64,000 nucleotides of DNA from positions 1-64,000 of the forward strand of contig JAIQEZ010000050.1 of assembly GCA_020073545.1 (NCBI GenBank). The letters are read 5' to 3'. Position numbers and translations under genes: made by a program. The stretch is from Terriglobia bacterium (lineage in GTDB: Bacteria; Acidobacteriota; Terriglobia; UBA7540). Below, in pieces: positions 25,245-34,204 of this stretch. The notes under the pieces are model-generated. The model searched no databases. It saw only the letters and a program-made list of their open reading frames with translations, and was not told where the DNA came from. Each line of letters starts with the position of its first letter. Position 1 is the first letter of the stretch.

Positions 25245-25429
25245 ATCCCAAAAGCGCAATTCGGGGCAGGCGCGGCTCTCGAGCTCCAGCTTTCTGCTTG
25301 CGGATGGCCATGTTGCGTCGGAAGTTCCCCGCGTCTCCTGCCTGGCGCAGGGGTCGCTTCAGATCCCAGCCATCCGATTCGAGGACGCGCTTACCGGAGA
25401 GTCGCAACGTACGCAGTGGGGGGGCCGCG

Positions 25430-26380
25430 TTACTGCCCGACGGTTTTGTTTGACATCTGGATATACGGGAAGCACTCCGGGATGTGGGTATCGTAGACGG
25501 CATGGCGGCTCATGACCCACGCCGGGTGCGGGTTCAGTTCCACGCCACCGGGTTTCAGCAATTCGAAGCGGCCGAAGAAAATTCTCCAGATGTCTCCGGC
25601 GCGCGGAGGCAGCGAACGCCCCGCCGCCAGCCACTTCATGCCTTTCCACGGGAAAGCCAGTTCCACGGCCCAGCCTTTGTCGGGCGCGGAGCTGTCGTTG
25701 ATCTTGCCCTCGACGTGCACGGCTTTTTCCAAGCCCGGGAACTCCCAGTTCAAAAACGCCCAGCGCAGTCCGCGCGGATGCGTTCCCGTCCAGAACGACT
25801 TGTCCGTGCGATCGTAATCGCCGCCGAAGGTGAGCGCGTGGTTCGCTAGCCCATCGAATTCGGGGACGTCGAACACGCCGCCTTGCTTGTAGGCGTCTCG
25901 CCAGATGAAGAAGACCTGGTAGGTCGTCCCGAGCGCGTTGACCTCAAACTCCGAGTAGGCGTCGCCGCCGTCGATGAAGACCTCGGCGTCATTCTCCTGG
26001 AAAATCAGCGAGCCGTTCCTGGTCAGGTGGGCTTCTACATACGGCTCTTCGAGCCACAACCCGACGTAAAGGTTTTGGTCGTCCCACAAGACCGCGGCGC
26101 GTGTGTCGTAGAAGCCCGGCGTGCCTGTGACCATGTCCACAAAGCGCGGAGACTTCTCGGCCATCTGCCAGGAGGGCTCGTCCAGCCGGCCGTCTATGGT
26201 GATCGGCCCCGCCGCCCGGCGCGCAACGTAATGGGCAATGTCCGGCGCGGAACATCCATAGCTGCCCGTGCCGGCCTGCTGCAAGTCGCGCGCACCGTTC
26301 CCCGGCTGCCCGGCGCCGGCGGCGCTGAGGGGCGAAACACATAGAACAATGACGAGAACCAGCTTCCAGAAGTTCTTCAT
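25430..26380 (-). CDS. Secreted CBM9-like carbohydrate-binding family protein
   Basis: The 316-residue protein has a signal peptide (KLVLVIVLCVSPLSAAGA) and one CBM9-like domain. The domain signs are ITIDGRLDEPSWQMAEKSPRFVDM, AAVLWDDQNLYVGLWLEEPYV, NDAEVFIDGGDAYSEFEVNALG (in part) and GWAVELAFPWKGMKWL. Such domains bind sugars in xylanases, but many stand-alone secreted copies exist with unknown ligands. It is a single gene on the minus strand. Confidence 0.82.
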   Translation of the reverse strand: MKNFWKLVLVIVLCVSPLSAAGAGQPGNGARDLQQAGTGSYGCSAPDIAHYVARRAAGPITIDGRLDEPSWQMAEKSPRFVDMVTGTPGFYDTRAAVLWDDQNLYVGLWLEEPYVEAHLTRNGSLIFQENDAEVFIDGGDAYSEFEVNALGTTYQVFFIWRDAYKQGGVFDVPEFDGLANHALTFGGDYDRTDKSFWTGTHPRGLRWAFLNWEFPGLEKAVHVEGKINDSSAPDKGWAVELAFPWKGMKWLAAGRSLPPRAGDIWRIFFGRFELLKPGGVELNPHPAWVMSRHAVYDTHIPECFPYIQMSNKTVGQ

Positions 26381-26682
26381 AGCGGGATTCCTCCGTTCAC
26401 GGCGCGCTTACGAGGATATCGGAGGCAGTTCAGCGCGAGTCGTCATTGGCCCACGCTTTCCTGCCGCGCGCGAGGATGGCTGGGCATTCTATCGGAGCGT
26501 GACAGGCATTACAATCAGCACTGCCTGGTGCCACTCGATTGCCCTCAGGGACTGACTCCGAGTGGTCCGGCTGCCGCGACGCTTGCCTTGTTAACCGGGC
26601 GGGTGTATACAACCACATTGGTAATGCTTCAGTATAGTGTGCGCGCTACTCAGCTTTCTCGACCGTTCTAGGACCGCACACC
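26381..26682. other. Gap without recognised feature
   Basis: Divergent intergenic stretch between the CBM9-like gene and the next secreted-protein gene. I see no gene, repeat or clear promoter. Confidence 0.4.
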
Positions 26683-27786
26683 ATGAAAGCCGCGATGGAT
26701 GCCCCGCCCTCCCACGCCGAGTTGACGCATTTTCAGCCCCTGAAGCCGATGGCTCTGCTTGTTCTGTGGCTCGCCGTATTTGGACCGCTGCCCGGGCTGG
26801 CGCAGCCGGCGCGAATCTTCTTTGGGGATTCCACGCATCCGGTCGTGAGCGGTGAGGCATGGCTGGTCGCGAACCGGTGGGGATTCAGTCAGGGCGTCCT
26901 GGTTGCGACGATTCGTGAAGGAAAGCTCGAAGCCCGCGAGGCCGTCCAGTTTCCGCAGTATTGGGAGCAGGCCTTCGATTACCAACTCCTGTTGGCGGTC
27001 GCTGAGCAACCTGTCGGACCGCCGAAGTCGTCGGTCGAGGATTTTGCCTTTAGCACGGTTGACGTACCAGAGTATTTGAGGCGTTTCTCGACCGTTTATC
27101 TTTCCCCTGCGTTTGCGGCAGGGAACCTCGGCAAGGACTGGCCGACAGCCCTTCGGCAAATTGGTCACCTCACCGATGGTGAGGTGGTCCTGCCACGCCC
27201 TGCGCGACGCACGATTCGATTACTTTACCCCGACGGCAAACCTCTGGCCGGCGCCTGGGTGCACGTCTTCCTCTTCGGGTCAAGTCACAACCACTGTGGT
27301 GTAGAGGTCGGAATAAGGCTGGGAGGCTTCACGACTAACGCCGAGGGTGAGATCTCCGTCCTCGCCCCCAACTCATCGCTTGCGCTGTGGATACGATATT
27401 TCGAACAAAAAGCTGTTGGTCCGGCGGGGACAGCATTCGTGCTAAAGGACGATGTGATCATCGGCGGCGACCCGGTCACCACCGTTGAACGGCTCTGGGC
27501 TTTGCCAGAACATGACTACGTCCTCCACCTACGAACGGCAGGGAATCAGCCCATCGCTAACGCGCACCTCACTGCCTGTATGAATTTCGACGGCTGCGGG
27601 GCTGGCTGCGGACCGATCGGCGCTCCAGAGTCCGACGCGTCGGGCGCCGTTCGCTTCCGGGACGAAGACCTGCGCAAGATGAGGAGTCTCACCGTTGTCA
27701 GCGAAGACGGAAAAGAAAGGAACCTGACCGACTCAGAGATGCGCGAGTTGCTGACAACCTACCAGCTCAACCTGCGGTGGGATTGA
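26683..27786 (+). CDS. Secreted protein with carboxypeptidase-regulatory-like folds
   Basis: The protein has a hydrophobic export segment at residues 23-41 (MALLVLWLAVFGPLPGLAQ). The true start may therefore be Met23 (26749) or the first Met at 26683. Two beta-sandwich-like segments follow: IRLLYPDGKPLAGAWVHV with TNAEGEISVLAP, and LHLRTAGNQPIANAHLTA with DASGAVRFRDEDL. These match the look of carboxypeptidase-regulatory-like/Ig folds. Cysteines near CMNFDGCGAGCG may form disulfides. I do not recognise a named family and assign no function. Confidence 0.65.
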   Translation: MKAAMDAPPSHAELTHFQPLKPMALLVLWLAVFGPLPGLAQPARIFFGDSTHPVVSGEAWLVANRWGFSQGVLVATIREGKLEAREAVQFPQYWEQAFDYQLLLAVAEQPVGPPKSSVEDFAFSTVDVPEYLRRFSTVYLSPAFAAGNLGKDWPTALRQIGHLTDGEVVLPRPARRTIRLLYPDGKPLAGAWVHVFLFGSSHNHCGVEVGIRLGGFTTNAEGEISVLAPNSSLALWIRYFEQKAVGPAGTAFVLKDDVIIGGDPVTTVERLWALPEHDYVLHLRTAGNQPIANAHLTACMNFDGCGAGCGPIGAPESDASGAVRFRDEDLRKMRSLTVVSEDGKERNLTDSEMRELLTTYQLNLRWD

Positions 27787-28033
27787 GTGAGTAGCGGCGG
27801 CGCGCGCTTATTGCTTCGAGTTCTTAATTGCAGATCGTGCTCCCTGTAGCCCCACCATTACGCCGTGGCTAGCCGCGCCCACCGGTCCGCCCGGCGCGAC
27901 GCCGGACTCTAAGTCGGTGGCGTGCCAGAGGGCTTGCATCTGCGCCCGAATCTGGGTTAAATGGAGCCCACAGGCGCTCTTCCCCCCGACGGACGTCGCA
28001 TTGCCTGAAGGGAGCCTCACCTTACGGAGGAGG

Positions 28034-29554
28034 ATGACGACCATGACGACTAAACCCAAGATTTCCCGCCGCCGGTTTATACAGGCTGCTGGCGCGGCTT
28101 CGGCGGGGCTGGCTCTGGGACCCTATTGGGGGTTCGGCAAGATCGAGGTGGCCAAGCCCATGCGGCGCGACATGGGCCGGATGCATTTTGAGGCGACCAC
28201 GCTGAGCCTGGGTGGGCAAGCCTCTCTGCAATGGACTCCGGCAGACGTTGATCCGGTCAAAATCATTCTGAAGGCCTTTGATGTGGGTATCAACTACTTC
28301 GATACCTCCAACGCCTACGGCCCCAGCCAGACGAATTTCGGGAAAGCGTTTCGCGAGCTCAAGTTGATTCCCGGCGAAGCCGGGTACGACGAATCCCGCC
28401 GGCGCGGGATTTTCCTGACCAGCAAGACGATGCTGCGTTGGGGAAAAGGCGGCTCGACGAAGGAGGACGTGAGGAGCTATTCCGACGGCCCGGCAGGCTC
28501 TCACGCCATCGATGACGTGAAGCGGACCCTGACGCAAATCTTCGGTGACGGGAAGGGGTCCTATCCTCCCGGCGCTTATCTGGATATGGTTCTTTCCCAC
28601 AATCTGACCACCCTGGGGGAAGTCGAGGCGGTCTACGAGGGCTTGGACAAGCCGGATCCTGGCGCCGCAAACATCGGGACGCTGGCCGCGCTCCTGGATT
28701 ACCGCGACGGCACCAACCGCACGGGACTCAATCCCAAGGAAGAAAAACTGATTCGCCACCTGGGATTTTCCGGACATCATTCTCCCCCCGTGATGATCGA
28801 AATGCTTCAACGGGACGAGCGCAACATTTTCGACGGCATGCTGGTGGCCATCAACGCCAACGACCGTTTGAACTTCAACATGCAGCACAACGTCATTCCC
28901 ATCGCGGCGGCGAAGGGCATGGGCATCATTGGCATGAAGGTGTTCGCGGATGGCGCCATGTACACGAAGGAAGCCGTCTGGTCGCGCAAACCCGAACACG
29001 TGGTCCGGACGGTGGGCAGCGACACGCTGCCCAGCCGGCAGTTGGTGGAATACACGCTGTCGACACCGGGGATTGGTACGGTCATCATCGGCACGGGGCA
29101 AATCGCTGAGGATTCCAAAGCTTGCCAACTGCAGCAGAACCTCTCCGCGGCGCAAATCGCTCCCAAGGGGCTCAGCGCCGCCGACCGGCGGGCCATCGAG
29201 AAATTGACCGGCGCGGTGAAGGACGGCAAGACGAACTGGTTCCAACTGCCTAAACAGGACCTGACGGCTCCGCGGGAAGCCAAAGTGGAGCAGGAAGTGC
29301 GCGAAGGCAAACGCCTGGTCCACCTGAGGTGGCAGACGGCATTTGCCGGCGACGAGCCCATCGTACGCTACGAGGTCTGGCGGGACCAGCAGAAGGTCAA
29401 CCAGGTGGCCCACAAGCCACAGACCAGCAAGAAGCCGTTTGAATTTGCCGACGCCGTCCGCGATAAGGCCGCTCACACTTATCAAATCGCCACGATCGAT
29501 GCGGCCGGGCGCAAGGCCCTGACGCAAGAACTACAGGTCCCCACCGTGGCGTAG
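28034..29554 (+). CDS. Exported (TAT) aldo/keto reductase
   Basis: The start at 28034 follows ACGGAGGAGG. SRRRFIQAAGAASAGLALG is a clear twin-arginine signal. Residues 40-400 form an aldo/keto reductase barrel: GINYFDTSNAYGPSQTNFGKAF, FLTSKTMLRW, then NMQHNVIPIAAAKGMGIIGMKVFADGAMY and STPGIGTVIIGTGQ. The last 85 residues (VHLRWQTAFAGDEPIVRYEVWRD onward) look like a fibronectin type III-like sandwich. Export plus a beta tail is unusual for the family but common in soil bacteria. The substrate is unknown. Confidence 0.82.
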   Translation: MTTMTTKPKISRRRFIQAAGAASAGLALGPYWGFGKIEVAKPMRRDMGRMHFEATTLSLGGQASLQWTPADVDPVKIILKAFDVGINYFDTSNAYGPSQTNFGKAFRELKLIPGEAGYDESRRRGIFLTSKTMLRWGKGGSTKEDVRSYSDGPAGSHAIDDVKRTLTQIFGDGKGSYPPGAYLDMVLSHNLTTLGEVEAVYEGLDKPDPGAANIGTLAALLDYRDGTNRTGLNPKEEKLIRHLGFSGHHSPPVMIEMLQRDERNIFDGMLVAINANDRLNFNMQHNVIPIAAAKGMGIIGMKVFADGAMYTKEAVWSRKPEHVVRTVGSDTLPSRQLVEYTLSTPGIGTVIIGTGQIAEDSKACQLQQNLSAAQIAPKGLSAADRRAIEKLTGAVKDGKTNWFQLPKQDLTAPREAKVEQEVREGKRLVHLRWQTAFAGDEPIVRYEVWRDQQKVNQVAHKPQTSKKPFEFADAVRDKAAHTYQIATIDAAGRKALTQELQVPTVA

Positions 29555-29755
29555 CAGGCCGGTGGCGCCGCCAAGTCTTTGCGAGCATGTAAGGCGGGAC
29601 CTCCCGTCCCGCCCTGCGGGAGGACCACGCGCTACGCAATTCTGGGAATCGCGTAGAGATTCTCAACCTGCAGGCTAGGGATGGCAAAGCCAAACCCTAT
29701 CAGGTGAAGCAGGTTCGTTATGTTGTCCTGAAGTACAAGCTGGGAGGGGCGCCTG

Positions 29756-29965
29756 ATGCCTAAGTATGAAGTCATCATTTACTGGAGCGCGGAGGACAAG
29801 GCCTTTGTCGCCGAAGTTCCGGAATTGTCCGGGTGCGCTGCGGACGGCGAGACCTACCAAGAAGCCCTTGCCAACGTGGAAGTCATCATCCAAGAGTGGA
29901 TCGATACTGCGAAACAATTGCGCCGCCCCGTTCCGAAACCCAAGGGACGCTTGGTGTACGCCTGA
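29756..29965 (+). CDS. HicB-family antitoxin-like protein, solitary
   Basis: The 69-residue protein matches the HicB core: YEVIIYWSAEDKAFVAEVPELSGCAADGETYQEALANVEVIIQEWI (in part). No HicA partner (short basic dsRBD-like protein) is beside it, and no DNA-binding tail follows, so it may be an orphan. Just upstream, 29635-29758 encodes in one frame a short string (VEILNLQARDGKAKPYQVK...) with no start codon. That may be the remnant of a second small gene ending where this one starts. Confidence 0.75.
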   Translation: MPKYEVIIYWSAEDKAFVAEVPELSGCAADGETYQEALANVEVIIQEWIDTAKQLRRPVPKPKGRLVYA

Positions 29966-30096
29966 AGGGCCAAGTCCCCCGCGTCCCGACAATTCATAAT
30001 TCCGCCAGTCCCCAGCGCCCAGCCCCTAACGCACTCTGCCCCCGTGGTACAATGCGCGTAACTTGCCAGAGCGGCTCCTGCCTTCGGGAGGTGCAA

Positions 30097-31572
30097 ATGA
30101 GATTCCCGCCGCTTGTGATTCTCTTCTTGATCGCGCTGACGTTAACTCTTGCTCCCACCAACTGGGCGCAGCAGAAGCCTTTGACCCAGGATCAAGTGCA
30201 AGGCTTGGAGCGGTCCGGGTTGGGCGATGACACGGGAGCCAAGGCTATCGAGCAGCGCGGGATTGATTTCGCGCCGGCGGAGGATTTTCTCCAAACCCTC
30301 AAGGCCGCAGGCGCGAGCGAGGCATTTCTTAAGGCGCTGCGCGCGACGAAGCACCCAGAGCCCGCGAGTGCGAAGAAGCCGCTCCATCAGGTTCAGATTC
30401 TGGCCTTGGTGGCGGGTGACGTACCGAGCCACCGCGTGGCGATGCTGGTGAAAGAGCGCGGCATCGACTTCGAGCCGCAGCAAGATTATCTCGAGGAAGT
30501 GCGTCTGGGCGGCGGTGACGACGAATTAATCAACGCGCTGAAAAGCGCCAAGGTGACGAAGCCCGCGACCGTTGATCCGGCGGCGCAGGCTCGGCAGGCT
30601 GAGGTGCGGCAACACGCGGCGCGCGGGGCGGAACTCAAACAGAAAAAGCAGTATGCGGAGGCTGAGCAGGAATACCGCGCGGCCTTGCTGCTTGACTCTC
30701 AAAACGCCAACCTTTACGTGAGCCTGGCCTATGTCCTGCGTCAGCAGAAGAAGTGGGACGATGCTGCGACGGCCGACCGCGAAGCGCTGCACCTAAATCC
30801 GAAGAACGACGACGCACACCTCAGTCTCGGCATCGCGCTCGGGGGAAAGGGCGACTGGGATGGCGCGATCGCTGAGTATCGCGAAGCGTTGCGCTTGAAC
30901 CCCAATAATCACCTGGCGCATGCGAACCTCGGCGCTGCGCTTGGAAGCAAGGGCGACTGGGATGGTGCGATCGCGGAATGCCGTGAAGCGCTGCGCCTCA
31001 ACCCCAATAATGACATAGCGCACTTCGGCCTCGGCAATGCGCTGGGACACAAGGGCGACTCGAATGGAGAGATCGCGGAGTATCGCGAGGCGCTGCGCCG
31101 CAACCCCAATAATGACGCGGCACACCACAATCTCGGCTGGGCGCTGGGGAGCAAGGGCGATTGGGGTGGAGCGATCCCGGAATTCCGCGAGGCGCTGCGC
31201 CTGCACGCCAATGACGACGATTCGCGCGTCGGCCTCGGTGTCGCGCTCGGACACAAGGGCGACACGGACGGCGCGATCGCGGAATACCGTGAGGCGCTGC
31301 GCTTGAACCCCAAGGACGACATTGCGCACGTCAACCTCGGCATCGCGATCGGAGACAAGGGCGACCTGGACGGCGCGATCAAGGAATATCGCGAGGCGCT
31401 GCGCCTGAACCCCAAGAGTGACTCGGCGCACGACTTCCTCGGCTTCGCATTGGAGGCGAAAGGCGACTGGCGGGGTGCTCTGGAGGAATTCCGCGCGGCC
31501 TACATGCTTGACCCCAAGAACGCCGCCCATAAGCAGAATTACGAGCGCCTGGTGCAGCAGGTGAATCGATGA
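30097..31572 (+). CDS. Secreted TPR-array protein
   Basis: The ATG at 30097 follows CGGGAGG and begins a signal peptide (MRFPPLVILFLIALTLTLA). Residues 27-155 contain two related segments (KAIEQRGIDFAPAEDFLQTLKAAGA and VKERGIDFEPQQDYLEEVRLGG), an internal duplication. After an acidic/Gln-rich helix, about eight TPR units follow to the end. Each unit is 34 residues (102 bases) and highly alike (AIAEYREALRLNPNN). The near-identical repeats suggest recent expansion. It is probably a periplasmic scaffold. Confidence 0.8.
   Translation: MRFPPLVILFLIALTLTLAPTNWAQQKPLTQDQVQGLERSGLGDDTGAKAIEQRGIDFAPAEDFLQTLKAAGASEAFLKALRATKHPEPASAKKPLHQVQILALVAGDVPSHRVAMLVKERGIDFEPQQDYLEEVRLGGGDDELINALKSAKVTKPATVDPAAQARQAEVRQHAARGAELKQKKQYAEAEQEYRAALLLDSQNANLYVSLAYVLRQQKKWDDAATADREALHLNPKNDDAHLSLGIALGGKGDWDGAIAEYREALRLNPNNHLAHANLGAALGSKGDWDGAIAECREALRLNPNNDIAHFGLGNALGHKGDSNGEIAEYREALRRNPNNDAAHHNLGWALGSKGDWGGAIPEFREALRLHANDDDSRVGLGVALGHKGDTDGAIAEYREALRLNPKDDIAHVNLGIAIGDKGDLDGAIKEYREALRLNPKSDSAHDFLGFALEAKGDWRGALEEFRAAYMLDPKNAAHKQNYERLVQQVNR
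30780..31520 (+). repeat. 102-bp tandem repeat within TPR gene
   Basis: Successive TPR units share strings such as GAAGCGCTGCGC, AACCCCAATAATGAC and AAGGGCGACTGG at a 102-base period, about seven copies. Similarity at the DNA level exceeds what TPR folding needs, so copy-number change by recombination is likely. Confidence 0.7.
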
Positions 31573-31734
31573 TAAGCGGGGGATGCGCTTCGGGAGGTTC
31601 AGTTGGGCCGGTTGGCTTTCGGGCGGGACCCACTGTGCAGCGTGCCCCCTGGGGAACCATCCGCCCCATGGCGGAGATTGACGCGGCCATCCCCAAATGG
31701 CCGATTCGGGGAGAAAGGACCGCTGACAAGTCTT

Positions 31735-32454
31735 ATGAGCACCATGCGCATTGACCTCTTAGACTGGGAAGCTACCCAGTTCGATTTGGACCTCAATGAA
31801 GTGATAGTTCCAATCCATGAGGCTGCCGTGACGAGCCTTCAAGCAGTCCATTACGATGGGGAACGTGCGGCCCAGGAGGCGATCCGTGAAGCGGACGCGG
31901 CAGGAAATGAGGGCGAGTCGCAGCTAGAGTGGGACTTGGCCAAAGTCGAAATAGGAAGAGCGAAAGAACGAGAGCGGGTTATCGGCTGGCTTGCGCTCGT
32001 ACATTTGGCGATTGTTTTGGAGCTGAAACTCAATAACTTATACGACTTCCTGGAGAGAATCTCCTTGGAACAAGGCAGGCGTGCGACAGCATTGCGCGGA
32101 AACCGGCGCACTAGGAGCGAGAAAAACTGGCTCCGCAAGCTTTCGGACAAATACCACCTATATGGGGTGCATCTGGAGAGCCACCCGAAATTCAGCTTCA
32201 TAGATGAGCTGGTGTTTGCTTGCAATGCCGTCAAGCACAGCGCTGGGAAGCCGGGAGGAAACTACCGCAGGGCTTACCCTGATTGGAGGTTCGTCGACGG
32301 GGAACTTGTTGTCTTTTCAAACAGGGATTTCAAGGACTCAGTTGACTCGCTTAGGGAATTCGTAGAGTGGGTGGTGCGCGAGCTTAAACATCGGCGCGAT
32401 GGCCAGATACCCGTCGGCCCACTACAGCGACCTAGGCCAAGCCTCCGCGATTGA
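31735..32454 (+). CDS. Unknown protein, possible HEPN-like helical protein
   Basis: The best start is ATG 31735 (MSTMRIDLLDWEATQFDLD). The 239-residue product is mostly helical with acidic helices (AAQEAIREADAAGNEGESQLEWDLAK) and a basic section (RRTRSEKNWLRKLSDKY). Near residue 175 it has FACNAVKHSAGKPGGNYR, which recalls the NxxKH/RNxxxH neighbourhood of HEPN-type or related abortive-infection proteins; this is only a resemblance. Base composition looks nearer 50-55% GC than its neighbours. It overlaps the next unknown gene by 56 bases on the same strand, suggesting one unit. Confidence 0.6.
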   Translation: MSTMRIDLLDWEATQFDLDLNEVIVPIHEAAVTSLQAVHYDGERAAQEAIREADAAGNEGESQLEWDLAKVEIGRAKERERVIGWLALVHLAIVLELKLNNLYDFLERISLEQGRRATALRGNRRTRSEKNWLRKLSDKYHLYGVHLESHPKFSFIDELVFACNAVKHSAGKPGGNYRRAYPDWRFVDGELVVFSNRDFKDSVDSLREFVEWVVRELKHRRDGQIPVGPLQRPRPSLRD

Positions 32455-33211
32455 ATCGCCACCGAACACTCAAAAGAGTGGGTCGTCGGCAGCTCTGCTG
32501 GGTACTACAGGAACGGAACTACTGAAGCAGCTCAATGCCTTCGATTGCGAGTCGGTTTCGACGGCGGACAGATGCAAGCACCCTTACGACGACTTGCTTA
32601 AGAAGACGCTCCGTGGGGAGCGGTCCGAACTTCCGGCGCCACCGGTCATCTATTGGTTCCACGCAACCCGAGTTGCGCCGGACACGAGGTTCGAGGATGG
32701 CATCCAGCCGCTCTCCCAAGTTCTTGACCGGGTGTGGGCCTTTCTCGGCTGTCTGGCTTCAGCGTGGTCGACGCCGACCGAGTGGCTCGCGTTCAGAAAC
32801 GGGATGCGTGGGCAGTTCGCCGACCAGTACGCGCGTAAGGTCGCATCGCGGTTCAATCAAGGCCCGTTTGCATTTTTGGTGCGCGACGCATTGCTTCTTC
32901 GCGATCAGATGGGGGCGAACCACGACTTTCTTGGCATTCCCGAGATTGTCGAAGACATATGCCTTTGTTACGAGATGATGTTCGGGCACTGTCTGCGCGC
33001 ACGATTTAGTGAGGCTACTAAGCCGTGCATCGTCAAGTTCAAGTCGACAGGTCCGCGGCCAGATGCGCTAGCTGCTGCATTGATGTACGTGCACAGAAAA
33101 GCGAAGGGGCAGGAGCTAGAACGGAGCTGCAATACTTGTTACTCAGGAGAGGGCGTGGCCGTTCCTCCTGGCGACATCGTTCAGGTTGAATGGCCAGAGG
33201 TCGAGGCCTAA
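32399..33211 (+). CDS. Unknown protein, possible ADP-ribosyltransferase-like start
   Basis: The 270-residue product begins at ATG 32399 inside the end of the preceding gene. No strong ribosome-binding site is seen, and no other in-frame ATG comes before about residue 139. A central segment, VIYWFHATRVAPDTRFEDGIQPL, has the H-x-T-R ... F-x-x-GI-x-PL look of ADP-ribosyltransferase-fold openings. The rest (LLLRDQMGANHDFLGIPEIVED, PCIVKFKST, VAVPPGDIVQVEW) is unrecognised. The late VPPGDIVQVE phrase fits a small beta end. Composition is similarly lower in GC. A toxin or effector role is inference only. Confidence 0.55.
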   Translation: MARYPSAHYSDLGQASAIESPPNTQKSGSSAALLGTTGTELLKQLNAFDCESVSTADRCKHPYDDLLKKTLRGERSELPAPPVIYWFHATRVAPDTRFEDGIQPLSQVLDRVWAFLGCLASAWSTPTEWLAFRNGMRGQFADQYARKVASRFNQGPFAFLVRDALLLRDQMGANHDFLGIPEIVEDICLCYEMMFGHCLRARFSEATKPCIVKFKSTGPRPDALAAALMYVHRKAKGQELERSCNTCYSGEGVAVPPGDIVQVEWPEVEA

Positions 33212-33380
33212 CAACGGACTCGACCCCGTGGCGGCCGTTCGCGGGTAGCGGGTAGCGACGGTCACTGCTCTTGTGACCGTGGGCTTTTCCTTCGATGACG
33301 AACCCACGGTCAATTCCAAAGACGAATCGACCGTGGCCACGTCTGGGTCATAGGAGCTCAGGTGCCGTTCGCTGGCTGGC

Positions 33381-33506
33381 GCCCCGACGCGTCGGGGCGA
33401 TTTCCCGAAGGGACTTGTGGGAGCTGACGGCTCACCTCAGTAGCGCTGACCTTTAGGTCAGCAGGTCGGGCACCCGCGGAAAATGCCGACCTGAAGGTCG
33501 GCGCTA
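33381..33506. repeat. Palindrome and REP-like bimer
   Basis: GCCCCGACGCGTCGGGGC (33381-33398) is a perfect 18-base palindrome. TAGCGCTGACCTTTAGGTCAGC (33441 onward, in part) and an inverted near-copy ending GGTCGGCGCTA (33506) form a paired-hairpin unit. The 33212-33380 part holds another CCGTGGGCTTTTCC/AACCCACGG inverted repeat like that at 399-476. Confidence 0.55.
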
Positions 33507-33734
33507 CGCTTGTTTGTAGCTTCCCACTTTGCGCAACTCGATCACCAAGCGTAAGGCGTCGTTGACGGCTCTTTCACTGCGAAAGGCCTTGCGGACATCG
33601 GGGTCCAAGAGAACGAGATTTGTACCCGCGTGGTAGCGCTTCGCGTACTTGCCGCGTACCCCTCCCTTGAGCAATTGGCCGAGATCATATTCGGGGCGTA
33701 ACTCGTCGTTCATCCTATTCTTGCGTGTTTTCAT
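33504..33734 (-). CDS. Antitoxin paired with BrnT-like toxin
   Basis: The 76-residue protein (MNDELRPEYDLGQLLKGGVRGKYAKRYHAGTNLVLLDPDVRKAFRSE in part) resembles small CopG/BrnA-like antitoxins that follow BrnT toxins. VNDALRLVIELR provides the C-terminal helix. It starts 20 bases inside the end of the BrnT-like gene, which is upstream on the same strand. The first Met may be followed by an equally good Met8. Confidence 0.75.
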   Translation of the reverse strand: MKTRKNRMNDELRPEYDLGQLLKGGVRGKYAKRYHAGTNLVLLDPDVRKAFRSERAVNDALRLVIELRKVGSYKQA

Positions 33735-33993
33735 AGGCTCTTTTTTCTCTTGCGGTCAGGGTTCGAGCACTGATGATCCGAATCCGGTCACCCCGCTCGG
33801 CGTGAGCGACCATCAGCAACCGCCCCGAGTTCGACAACCCAACCGTGATGTAGCGATGCTCGCCGGCGGAGTGGGCGGGGTCAGCGGCTGTGGTGCCGAG
33901 GAAATCGCCAAACACGGTAGCGGCCTCATTGAATGAAACCTTGTGCTTGCGCAGATTCCCGGCGGCTTTGCTCGCATCCCACTCAAACTCCAC
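33715..33993 (-). CDS. brnT: BrnT-family ribonuclease toxin
   Basis: The 92-residue protein matches BrnT from end to end: FEWDASKAAGNLRKHKVSFNEAATVF at the start, HRYITVGLSNSGRLLMVAHAERGDRIRIISARTLTAREKRAYE at the end (in part). BrnT has a RelE-like fold and cleaves RNA; the paired antitoxin follows with overlap. The pair sits between dispersed repeats, as expected of a mobile stabilising module. Confidence 0.88.
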   Translation of the reverse strand: MEFEWDASKAAGNLRKHKVSFNEAATVFGDFLGTTAADPAHSAGEHRYITVGLSNSGRLLMVAHAERGDRIRIISARTLTAREKRAYENTQE

Positions 33994-34117
33994 ACATCTA
34001 TTGTAGCGAATTCACCCTGCTTTTGCAGAATTCTCACGACCGACCCCAACCATAATCTTGTGGGTGGCGCGTCCCGGCATGCCGGGACAGGTACATCGCG
34101 CTTCTTGCGGTGTGTGC

Positions 34118-34204
34118 GGGCTGTAGCCACCGCGTGTTCCCTATGCCGTGGCCTTTTCTCGGGTTCAAGAACCCTCGACTGATTCCGACCACGAATTAAT
34201 GGTG
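34118..34204. repeat. Small inverted-repeat element
   Basis: TGTAGCCACC at the left and GGTGGCTACC at the right end an 85-base segment with GCCGTGGCCTTTTCTCGGG inside. It resembles the units at 399-476 and 33255-33345. Confidence 0.45.

Noticed and set aside
28022-29527. 501-codon minus-strand frame opposite the aldo/keto reductase
   Set aside because: Antisense shadow of a GC-rich gene whose plus-strand product is clearly recognisable.
30793-31530. Minus-strand frame with repeats across the TPR array
   Set aside because: Its repetition mirrors the TPR repeats on the plus strand and does not match any known repeat protein.
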